This document shows, in pieces, positions 57,282 through 64,000 of a stretch of 64,000 bases of DNA. The stretch covers positions 1 through 64,000 of the forward strand of contig NZ_CP027706.1 of NCBI RefSeq assembly GCF_003850565.1. The letters are read 5' to 3'. Every line of letters starts with the position of its first letter. Position 1 is the first letter of the stretch. The DNA is from Pseudomonas sessilinigenes. GTDB lineage: Bacteria > Pseudomonadota > Gammaproteobacteria > Pseudomonadales > Pseudomonadaceae. The position numbers were made by a program, and so were the translations under genes. Under the pieces are notes generated by a model. The model had not been told where the DNA came from, ran no database searches, and saw nothing but the letters and a program-made list of their open reading frames with translations.

Positions 57282-58340
57282 ATGTCCAGCCCCCTGCCGC
57301 CCCGCGGTCGCGGCACCGCGAGCAACCCGCACAACCGTTTCGCTCCCAGCCGCTCGGTGGCCGAGGATGACGGCTGGCACCAGGAAGTGCCTTTGACCCA
57401 GGGCACCGAGGTGCGCTTGGAAACCGCCAAGTCGATCATCACCCGCAACCATTCGCCGGACCTGCCCTTCGATCGCTCGATCAATCCCTATCGCGGTTGC
57501 GAGCACGGCTGCATCTACTGCTATGCGCGGCCCAGCCATGCCTACTGGGATATGTCGCCGGGGCTGGACTTCGAAACCCGGCTGATCGCCAAGAGCAATA
57601 CCGCCACCCTGCTGGAGCAGCAGCTGTCCAAACCCGGCTACCAGTGCGCGCCGATCAACCTGGGTTCCAATACCGATCCCTACCAACCCATCGAGCGTGA
57701 ACAACGGCTGACCCGGAGCACCCTGGAGGTGCTGCTGCGCTACCGGCACCCGGTGACCATCGTCACCAAGGGGTCGTTGATCCTGCGCGACCTTGACCTG
57801 TTGGCCGAGCTGGCACGTCAGCGGCTGGTGGCGGTGATGATCAGCCTCACCACCCTGGACGATGAACTCAAGCGCATCCTCGAGCCCCGGGCCGCAGCGC
57901 CCAAGGCCCGCCTGCGGGCGATCCGGGTACTGCGTGGGGTGGGTGTGCCGGTGGGGGTGTTGTGTTCACCGATGATCCCGATGATCAACGACAGCGAGCT
58001 GGAGGCCCTGCTGACCGAAGCCCAGGCCGCCGGGGCGCAGAGTGCGGCCTACATGATGCTGCGCCTGCCCCTGGAGGTGGCGCCGCTGTTCGAGGAATGG
58101 CTGGCGGCGCATTACCCGCAGCGGGCGGCCCATGTCCTGAGCCTGATCCGCCAGAGCCGCGGCGGCGAACTCTACGACAGCCGCTTCGGCAGCCGCATGC
58201 GTGGCGAGGGGCCTTTTGCCGACCTGTTGGCCCAGCGTTTCGCCAAGGCACTCAAGCGCCTGGGGTTGGAGCGGCGCGCGGGTTTCGATCTCGACTGTTC
58301 GGCTTTCTGCCCACCAGGCAGGCAACTGTCGTTGCTGTGA
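57282..58340 (+). CDS. SOS-type radical SAM protein (PA0069 family)
   Basis: The 352-residue radical SAM protein has a CX3CX2C cluster motif at C73, C77 and C80 (RGCEHGCIYCYARPSH) that binds a 4Fe-4S cluster. SPL/'SplB-like' features are INPYRGCEHG, NLGSNTDPYQPIE and CSPMIPMINDSE. The gene I take as its homologue in P. aeruginosa (PA0069) is in the LexA regulon as I recall, and the perfect LexA box here agrees. It may act on damaged DNA, but the substrate is unknown. Confidence 0.92.
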   Translation: MSSPLPPRGRGTASNPHNRFAPSRSVAEDDGWHQEVPLTQGTEVRLETAKSIITRNHSPDLPFDRSINPYRGCEHGCIYCYARPSHAYWDMSPGLDFETRLIAKSNTATLLEQQLSKPGYQCAPINLGSNTDPYQPIEREQRLTRSTLEVLLRYRHPVTIVTKGSLILRDLDLLAELARQRLVAVMISLTTLDDELKRILEPRAAAPKARLRAIRVLRGVGVPVGVLCSPMIPMINDSELEALLTEAQAAGAQSAAYMMLRLPLEVAPLFEEWLAAHYPQRAAHVLSLIRQSRGGELYDSRFGSRMRGEGPFADLLAQRFAKALKRLGLERRAGFDLDCSAFCPPGRQLSLL

Positions 58341-58542
58341 ACTGGCCTGGAGCGATTGAAGGGCTGGGGAGGGCCAATGCCACCAAGGGTTCGCGTCTGG
58401 TGATCGAGGCTCGGGGCCTGGGGCGTTGTCTTGAGGGGCGCTTGAACGATGTTGCGGGGATGGGGCAGCTGCAGTACGCGGTTGAAGCGGGCCAGGCCCT
58501 TCGCCACAAGGCCCGCTGCGGGCCTTGCTGGCGAGGAATGGG

Positions 58543-59193
58543 TCAGGCGGCGGGCTGGTCGAGCTCCAGTTCCACGCCCAGCTGGCGCGACAGGCACGGC
58601 CAGCGTTTCCAGGCGGCCTCGGTGTCCGGGCTGCTGAGTTTGTCGCGGTAGGCTTCCACCGATTCCAGGGCGAAGCTGTCTTCGTCGAGCATGGCGTCGA
58701 CCGCGTGGTGCACGGCTTCGTCCAGTTGGTTGGCAAAGGTCTCGCCGATCAGTTGATGGGCGATGAGATTGGCGACCGTCATGTCCAGGGGGATCAGTGG
58801 GCGGCCGAAGTGCTTGATGTACAGGTCGTTGACTTCCTCTACCAGGCGCAGGGCCAGGTAGGCTTCGTCCAGCAGGCTGTCGAGGCCCACATGGCCGTCC
58901 ATGATGGCCGGCGGCTGGAGGAAGAATTGCTCGGCGATTTTCAGCACCGGCTTGATTTGCGGCTCGATGCCCGCTTCACGGGCAACGGCGTTGGCGGCGT
59001 CCAGAAGGTCTGGCACCTGATCGATGTATGCGCTGACAAAACGGGTCATGACGCCTTGTGCGTCGACTTCGGGCAGCTGGATGGCAGGGTGCAGGTGAGG
59101 CAGTTGTACTTCCAATTGACGGGCCAGAAGGCCCGTGCTGGCTTCGTGCTGTTGAGCCAATAGGATCTGCTCGCGTAATGCGGCGGTGTTCAT
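58543..59193 (-). CDS. Conserved hypothetical protein upstream of cox genes
   Basis: The 216-residue helical cytosolic protein starts MNTAALREQILLAQQHEAS and has no known motif (blocks VSAYIDQVPDLLDAANAVAR, DEAYLALRLVEEVNDLYIKHFG). The start at 59193 follows a Gly/Ala-poor AGCTTTCATG context, and the longer frame to 59301 is not needed. It occupies the PA0104 position next to the cytochrome oxidase operon. Confidence 0.8.
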   Translation of the reverse strand: MNTAALREQILLAQQHEASTGLLARQLEVQLPHLHPAIQLPEVDAQGVMTRFVSAYIDQVPDLLDAANAVAREAGIEPQIKPVLKIAEQFFLQPPAIMDGHVGLDSLLDEAYLALRLVEEVNDLYIKHFGRPLIPLDMTVANLIAHQLIGETFANQLDEAVHHAVDAMLDEDSFALESVEAYRDKLSSPDTEAAWKRWPCLSRQLGVELELDQPAA

Positions 59194-59447
59194 GAAAGCT
59201 CCAGGGACAAGGGCGGTCGATCGGGACAACCGAGGTGGGATGACGGCCTGCCGCCCATTAGCGACCATCCCTCGGGGGAGAACATAAGTTAGCCTGCTCA
59301 TGAAAGTGTTTAAGACATATTTGTAATATTCACTTATTACTTAGTCGGGTGCGTTATATCGTCGCACCCCATCTTTTTCTCCAATCCCTTGATTCCCGTG
59401 GCCTGCAAAGCCTCCTTGGGGTGTTTCAGCAGGTTTACGCCATTGCG

Positions 59448-59475
59448 TTGCGAGGTGAGAGTCGCTGGCTATACT
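59448..59475 (+). promoter_or_regulatory. Candidate RpoS-type promoter of the cox operon
   Basis: TTGCGA (-35), a 16-bp spacer and TATACT preceded by C (CTATACT, an RpoS-like extended -10). It starts about 140 bp before coxB. P. aeruginosa aa3 oxidase is known to be RpoS-dependent, which agrees. Confidence 0.5.
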
Positions 59476-59590
59476 CGCCAAGGTATGAAGTTAGCTGATG
59501 ATGCCCGACTGCAATTGCAGCGAGGCTCGATGGTCTAAGTTCGTAGTCTAGGCAGTCGCTCCCTTGCCGCAGGTGTATAGCCGGCGGGAT

Positions 59591-59598
59591 AACAAGAA
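59591..59598 (+). promoter_or_regulatory. Hfq/Crc CA motif in the coxB leader
   Basis: AACAAGAA matches the AANAANAA target of the Hfq/Crc complex and lies 18 bp before the coxB start, next to the AAGGGG ribosome binding site. This suggests translation is repressed by catabolite control. Confidence 0.55.
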
Positions 59599-59616
59599 CG
59601 ATAAGGGGAACCCGCA

Positions 59617-60744
59617 ATGAAGCGACATCCACAAGTCTGGATGGGCCTCCTGTTGTGGACGATATTCAGCCAGGCGCAAGCTGCCTGGACGGTGAATATG
59701 GCGCCTGGGGCTACCGAGATAAGCCACGCGGTATTCGACCTGCACATGACCATCTTCTGGATCTGTGTGGTGATCGGCGTCATCGTCTTCGGCGCGATGT
59801 TCTGGTCGATGATCGTTCACCGTCGCTCTACCGGCCAGGTCCCGGCCAGGTTCCACGAAAGCACCACGGTGGAAATCCTCTGGACCATCATCCCTTTCCT
59901 GATCCTGGTGGCCATGGCCGTGCCGGCCACCGCGACCCTGATCAAGATGTACGACACCAGCGAGCCGGACGTGGACGTGCAGATCACCGGCTACCAGTGG
60001 AAGTGGCACTACAAATACCTGGGCCAGGACGTGGAGTTCTTCAGCAACCTGGCCACCCCCGCCGAGCAGATCCACAACAAGAGCGCCAAGGGCGAGCACT
60101 ACCTGCTGGAGGTCGATCAGCCGCTGGTGCTGCCAGTGGGCGCCAAGGTGCGTTTCCTGGTGACCGCCGCCGACGTCATCCACTCCTGGTGGGTGCCGGC
60201 CTTCGCGGTCAAGCGCGATGCCATCCCCGGCTTCGTCAACGAAGCCTGGACCCGGGTCGACAAGCCCGGCATCTACCGTGGCCAGTGCGCCGAGCTGTGC
60301 GGCAAGGACCACGGCTTCATGCCGATCGTGGTGGAGGTCAAGAGCCAGGCCGACTACGACACCTGGATGGGCGAGCGCAAGGCCGAGGCCGCCAAGCTCA
60401 AGGAGCTGACCAGCAAGGAATGGACCCTCGACGAACTGGTGGCCCGCGGCGACAAGATCTACCACACCACCTGCGTGGCCTGTCACCAGGCCGAGGGCCA
60501 GGGCCTGCCGCCGATGTTCCCGGCGCTCAAGGGCTCGAAGATCGCCACCGGACCCAAGGAGGCCCACCTGAGCCTGGTGTTCCACGGCAAGCCGGGCACC
60601 GCCATGGCCGCCTTCGGCAAGCAGCTGTCGGAAGTCGATATCGCCGCCGTGGTGACCTACGAACGCAACGCCTGGGGCAATAACAAGGGCGACATGGTGA
60701 CGCCCAAGGATGTCCTGGCACTGAAACAGGCGGAAAGCAAATGA
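59617..60744 (+). CDS. coxB: Cytochrome c oxidase subunit II with fused heme c domain
   Basis: The 375-residue protein has a signal peptide (MKRHPQVWMGLLLWTIFSQAQA), two membrane helices (about 38-60, 85-107) and the CuA domain with ligands in VIHSWWVPAF and QCAELCGKDHGFM (C224, C228, H, M). A C-terminal cytochrome c domain has CVACH at C286-H290. The fused heme makes it caa3-type. It receives electrons from soluble or membrane cytochromes and feeds subunit I. Confidence 0.97.
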   Translation: MKRHPQVWMGLLLWTIFSQAQAAWTVNMAPGATEISHAVFDLHMTIFWICVVIGVIVFGAMFWSMIVHRRSTGQVPARFHESTTVEILWTIIPFLILVAMAVPATATLIKMYDTSEPDVDVQITGYQWKWHYKYLGQDVEFFSNLATPAEQIHNKSAKGEHYLLEVDQPLVLPVGAKVRFLVTAADVIHSWWVPAFAVKRDAIPGFVNEAWTRVDKPGIYRGQCAELCGKDHGFMPIVVEVKSQADYDTWMGERKAEAAKLKELTSKEWTLDELVARGDKIYHTTCVACHQAEGQGLPPMFPALKGSKIATGPKEAHLSLVFHGKPGTAMAAFGKQLSEVDIAAVVTYERNAWGNNKGDMVTPKDVLALKQAESK

Positions 60745-60823
60745 ACCGCCCTATTGGAAGTCTGCGCAAGCGGTCGCGGCGTGCCGCCGATCGTCCCGTC
60801 CATTCGCGTGCAGGAGACAGGAC

Positions 60824-62419
60824 ATGAGTGCTGTGATCGATGACCACGGCCATGCCGGCCATGATGACCATGCCCACGGGCCGGCCAAGGGCCTGATGCG
60901 CTGGGTGCTGACCACCAACCACAAGGACATCGGCACCTTGTACCTGTGGTTCAGCTTCACCATGTTCCTGGTGGGCGGCACCTTCGCCATGGTGATTCGT
61001 GCCGAGCTGTTCCAGCCCGGGCTGCAGATCGTCGAACCGGCGTTCTTCAACCAGATGACCACCATGCACGGCCTGGTGATGGTCTTCGGTGCGGTGATGC
61101 CGGCCTTCGTCGGCCTGGCCAACTGGATGATCCCGTTGATGATCGGCGCGCCGGACATGGCCCTGCCGCGGATGAACAACTTCAGCTTCTGGTTGCTGCC
61201 CGCGGCCTTCCTGCTGCTGCTCTCGACCCTGTTCATGCCCGGCGGCGGACCGAACTTCGGCTGGACCTTCTACGCGCCACTGTCGACCACCTATGCGCCG
61301 GAAAGCGTGACCTTCTTCATCTTCGCCATCCACCTGATGGGCGTCAGCTCGATCATGGGGGCGATCAACGTGATCGCCACCATCCTCAACCTGCGCGCTC
61401 CGGGCATGACCCTGATGAAAATGCCGCTGTTCGTCTGGACCTGGCTGATCACCGCGTTCCTGCTGATCGCGGTGATGCCGGTGCTGGCGGGCGTGGTGAC
61501 CATGATGCTGATGGACATCCATTTCGGCACCAGCTTCTTCAGCGCCGCCGGCGGTGGCGACCCCGTGTTGTTCCAGCACGTGTTCTGGTTCTTCGGCCAT
61601 CCCGAGGTGTACATCATGATCCTGCCGGCCTTCGGCGCCGTCAGTTCGATCATCCCCACCTTCAGCCGCAAGCCGCTGTTCGGCTACACCTCGATGGTCT
61701 ACGCCACCGGGGCCATCGCCTTCCTGTCGTTCATCGTCTGGGCACACCACATGTTCGTGGTGGGCATCCCGCTGGTGGGCGAGCTGTTCTTCATGTACGC
61801 CACCTTGCTGATCGCCGTGCCCACGGGGGTCAAGGTGTTCAACTGGGTGAGCACCATGTGGCAGGGCGCGCTGACCTTCGAGACGCCGATGCTGTTCGCC
61901 GTGGCCTTCGTCATCCTGTTCACCATCGGCGGTTTCTCCGGGTTGATGCTGGCCATCGCCCCGGCGGACTTCCAGTACCAGGACACCTACTTCGTGGTGG
62001 CGCACTTCCACTACGTGCTGGTGCCCGGGGCGATCTTCGGCATCTTCGCCTCGGCCTACTACTGGCTGCCCAAGTGGACCGGGCACATGTACGACGAGAC
62101 CCTGGGCAAGTTGCACTTCTGGCTGTCCTTCATCGGCATGAACATGGCGTTCTTCCCCATGCACTTCGTCGGCCTGGCCGGCATGCCGCGGCGGATCCCG
62201 GACTACAACCTGCAGTTCGCCGATTTCAACATGGTGTCGTCCATCGGGGCCTTCACCTTCGGCGCGACGCAGGTCTTCTTCCTGTTCATCGTCATCAAGT
62301 GCATTCGCGGCGGCGCGCCGGCTCCGGCCAAGCCATGGGAAGGGGCCGAGGGGCTGGAGTGGAGCATTCCTTCGCCAGCGCCCTACCACACCTTCGTCAC
62401 GCCACCGGAAGTGAAGTGA
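60824..62419 (+). CDS. coxA: Cytochrome c oxidase subunit I
   Basis: The 531-residue protein has 12 membrane helices and carries heme a, heme a3 and CuB. It has the key His-rich regions TTNHKDIGTLYL, HGLVMVFG, WFFGHPEVYIMILPAFG (CuB ligand and cross-linked Tyr region), IVWAHHMFVVG and VAHFHYVLVPG. The ATG follows GGAGACAGGAC. It lies 79 bp after coxB in the same operon. Confidence 0.98.
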   Translation: MSAVIDDHGHAGHDDHAHGPAKGLMRWVLTTNHKDIGTLYLWFSFTMFLVGGTFAMVIRAELFQPGLQIVEPAFFNQMTTMHGLVMVFGAVMPAFVGLANWMIPLMIGAPDMALPRMNNFSFWLLPAAFLLLLSTLFMPGGGPNFGWTFYAPLSTTYAPESVTFFIFAIHLMGVSSIMGAINVIATILNLRAPGMTLMKMPLFVWTWLITAFLLIAVMPVLAGVVTMMLMDIHFGTSFFSAAGGGDPVLFQHVFWFFGHPEVYIMILPAFGAVSSIIPTFSRKPLFGYTSMVYATGAIAFLSFIVWAHHMFVVGIPLVGELFFMYATLLIAVPTGVKVFNWVSTMWQGALTFETPMLFAVAFVILFTIGGFSGLMLAIAPADFQYQDTYFVVAHFHYVLVPGAIFGIFASAYYWLPKWTGHMYDETLGKLHFWLSFIGMNMAFFPMHFVGLAGMPRRIPDYNLQFADFNMVSSIGAFTFGATQVFFLFIVIKCIRGGAPAPAKPWEGAEGLEWSIPSPAPYHTFVTPPEVK

Positions 62420-62502
62420 ACCCCTGGCCGACTGTGCAGGAGCGGACCTGTTCATGAGGGCGGCGCGGGGCGTCGCCCGGTTTGTTGCAGGAGGGTATCG
62501 GG

Positions 62503-63063
62503 ATGGCTGAAGTCTCGTTGAAGAAGCTGGTCACGCGGCTGCTGCTGGTGGTCGTGGCGATGTTCGTCTTCGGTTTTGCCCTGGTGCCGATCTACGACGT
62601 GATGTGCAAGGCCCTGGGAATCAACGGCAAGACCGGCGGGCAGTACCAGGATGCGCAACGGCAGCAGGTCGATGCCTCGCGCCAGGTGCGGGTGCAGTTC
62701 TTGTCGACCAATGCCATCGACATGGTCTGGGACTTCTACCCCAAGTCCGATGACATCGTGGTCCACCCGGGGGCGGTGAACGAAATGATCTTCATTGCCC
62801 GCAACCCCAGCGACCACCCGATGAGTGCCCAGGCGATCCCGAGCATCTCGCCCAGCAGTGCGGCGATGTATTTCCACAAGACCGAGTGCTTCTGCTTTAC
62901 CCAGCAGGTGCTGCAACCCGGTGAGCAGATCGAGATGCCCGTGCGTTTCATCGTCGATCGCGACATGCCCAAGGATGTGAAGCACCTGACGCTGGCTTAC
63001 ACGCTGTTCGATATCACCGCGCGTCATCCACCGGTGGCGGCCGCCACCAAGACTGGCGGCTAG
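62503..63063 (+). CDS. ctaG: Cytochrome c oxidase assembly protein CtaG (Cox11)
   Basis: The 186-residue membrane-anchored chaperone delivers Cu to the CuB site. It has an N-terminal membrane helix (LVTRLLLVVVAMFVFGFALVPIYDVMCKALGING) and a periplasmic domain with the copper-binding motif CFCFTQQVL (near 127). The start MAEVSLKKL at 62503 follows AGGAGG. An upstream ATG at 62482 is less likely. It lies between coxA and coxC. Confidence 0.96.
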   Translation: MAEVSLKKLVTRLLLVVVAMFVFGFALVPIYDVMCKALGINGKTGGQYQDAQRQQVDASRQVRVQFLSTNAIDMVWDFYPKSDDIVVHPGAVNEMIFIARNPSDHPMSAQAIPSISPSSAAMYFHKTECFCFTQQVLQPGEQIEMPVRFIVDRDMPKDVKHLTLAYTLFDITARHPPVAAATKTGG

Positions 63064-63096
63064 GCGCCCTGGCGTGCCCGATAAGGAGAACAATCA

Positions 63097-63984
63097 ATGG
63101 CGACTCATGAGCACTATTACGTTCCCGCCCAGAGCAAGTGGCCGATCATCGCCACGCTGGGCATGTTCGTCACCGTGGCCGGCCTTGCGACCTGGTTCAA
63201 CGACCTCAAGGCGGCACGCCCGGAATCCCACGGCCCGCTGATCTTCTTCGTCGGCGGCCTGCTGCTGGCCTACATGCTGTTCGGCTGGTTCGGCGCGGTG
63301 ATCAAGGAAAGCCGCGCAGGCCTGTATAGCGCCCAGCTCGATCGCTCGTTCCGCTGGGGCATGAGCTGGTTCATCTTCTCGGAGGTGATGTTCTTCCTGG
63401 CCTTCTTCGGCGCCTTGTTCTATGTGCGGCACCTGTCCGGCCCCTGGCTTGGCGGTGAGGGGCACAAAGGCATCGCCCACACCTTGTGGCCGAACTTCCA
63501 GTTCGTCTGGCCGCTGCTCGAAAACCCCGATCCGAAGCTGTTCCCATCGCCCAAGGGGACCATCAGCCCCTGGGGCCTGCCACTACTCAATACCGTGCTG
63601 CTGGTGAGTTCCAGCGTCACCGTGACCATCGCCCACCACGCCCTGAAGAAGGGCCATCGCGGGGCGCTGAAGCTGTGGCTGGCGCTGACCGTGCTGCTGG
63701 GCTGCGCCTTCCTGGGCTTCCAGGCCCAGGAGTACATCCATGCCTACCACGAGCTGGGCCTGACCCTGGGCTCGGGGATCTACGGCGCGACGTTCTTCAT
63801 GCTCACCGGCTTTCACGGGGCCCACGTGACCATCGGCACGCTGATCCTGTTCGTGATGCTGATGCGGGTGATGCGTGGGCATTTCGATGCCGAGCACCAG
63901 TTCGGCTTCGAGGCCGCCAGCTGGTATTGGCACTTCGTCGATGTGGTGTGGATCGGCTTGTTCGTTTTCGTCTACGTGCTCTGA
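63097..63984 (+). CDS. coxC: Cytochrome c oxidase subunit III
   Basis: The 295-residue seven-helix subunit has the typical SEVMFFLAFFGALFYVRH and TGFHGAHVTIGTLILFVML segments and the C-terminal ASWYWHFVDVVWIGLFVFVYVL helix, and helps bring protons and O2 to subunit I. It starts after AAGGAGAA, 33 bp past ctaG. The stop is 16 bp before the window end, so downstream operon genes are not seen. Confidence 0.97.
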   Translation: MATHEHYYVPAQSKWPIIATLGMFVTVAGLATWFNDLKAARPESHGPLIFFVGGLLLAYMLFGWFGAVIKESRAGLYSAQLDRSFRWGMSWFIFSEVMFFLAFFGALFYVRHLSGPWLGGEGHKGIAHTLWPNFQFVWPLLENPDPKLFPSPKGTISPWGLPLLNTVLLVSSSVTVTIAHHALKKGHRGALKLWLALTVLLGCAFLGFQAQEYIHAYHELGLTLGSGIYGATFFMLTGFHGAHVTIGTLILFVMLMRVMRGHFDAEHQFGFEAASWYWHFVDVVWIGLFVFVYVL

Positions 63985-64000
63985 ACAGCCTTACCAGGGG

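Larger units (their letters stand above)
59194..59616. other. Control region of the cytochrome oxidase operon
   Basis: This region of about 420 bp between divergent genes contains a GGGTGCG...CGCACCC hairpin with a T-rich tail (59347-59369), a candidate promoter (59448-59475), the palindrome CTGCAATTGCAG (59509-59520) that could be an operator, and a Crc/Hfq-type motif (59591-59598). Confidence 0.6.

Noticed and set aside
60527..62455. Minus-strand open frame across coxA
   Set aside because: His/Glu/Gln-rich shadow of a membrane protein gene, no support.

Overview
The window reads as the oriC-proximal right arm of a Pseudomonas chromosome, most likely of the P. fluorescens species complex (protegens/chlororaphis/fluorescens type). 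Four things point there: the order dnaA-dnaN-recF-gyrB starting 78 bp before the dnaA start codon; the block plsC-gmhB-glyS-glyQ-tag-htrB-PilZ-TPR-trkA-rsmB-fmt-def-dprA-tsaC-qor-hemF-aroE-(SulP)-choX-betC-LysR-trpA-trpB-trpI, which follows the P. aeruginosa PA0001-PA0037 order as I remember it; high GC with strong third-position GC bias; and REP/REPIN repeats of the 'GTAGGAGC...GCTTGC' type known from P. fluorescens. No rRNA, tRNA, CRISPR array, intact insertion sequence or prophage was seen.

Layout. 1-6.3 kb: replication initiation and topology genes, with a perfect 16-bp ParB site (parS) inside recF. 6.4-13.6 kb: accessory block with three small cytosolic genes (two resembling families linked to toxin immunity), an OmpR-type response regulator, a small exported protein, aquaporin AqpZ, a FecR-domain secreted protein and a CHASE2 sensor kinase. 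13.7-31.5 kb: core block for LPS/phospholipid acylation, glycyl-tRNA synthetase, DNA repair, K+ uptake, RNA modification, formyl-Met metabolism, DNA uptake, haem and shikimate synthesis. 31.6-35.2 kb: choline-sulfate locus (periplasmic binding protein, sulfatase, LysR regulator). 35.1-38.9 kb: accessory block with DoxX, a UbiA-type prenyltransferase, LysR, NmrA-like and DOPA-dioxygenase-like proteins. 38.9-47.8 kb: RcnB-like protein, trpBA with its activator trpI, and small envelope or stress proteins (DUF883, dodecin, two DUF1161 proteins, OsmC, two sister lipoproteins, a lipoprotein aminopeptidase). 47.9-51.7 kb: HAD phosphatase, gamma-carbonic anhydrase, oligopeptidase A and a zinc-ribbon protein. 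51.8-56.6 kb: a TpbA-like periplasmic phosphatase and the three-subunit gluconate 2-dehydrogenase. 56.6-58.3 kb: a small unknown protein and an SOS-type radical SAM gene. 58.5-64 kb: the aa3/caa3-type cytochrome c oxidase operon.

Non-coding signals are as interesting as the genes. By eye I counted 15 perfect DnaA boxes (TTATCCACA), all in the first 33 kb and none in the last 31 kb. One pair forms an 11-bp-arm inverted repeat upstream of the PilZ gene and one overlaps the htrB start codon. Other signals are a LexA box before the radical SAM gene, a Hfq/Crc-type CA motif before coxB, a probable TrpI operator, a terminator between def and fmt, a terminator-like hairpin in the gluconate dehydrogenase leader, a decayed REP-associated tyrosine transposase tail, and what looks like the 5' stub of a deleted LysM/TsaP-type gene between def and dprA.

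All calls come from reading sequence and translated frames without database searches. Family names rest on recognised motifs and remembered homologues.
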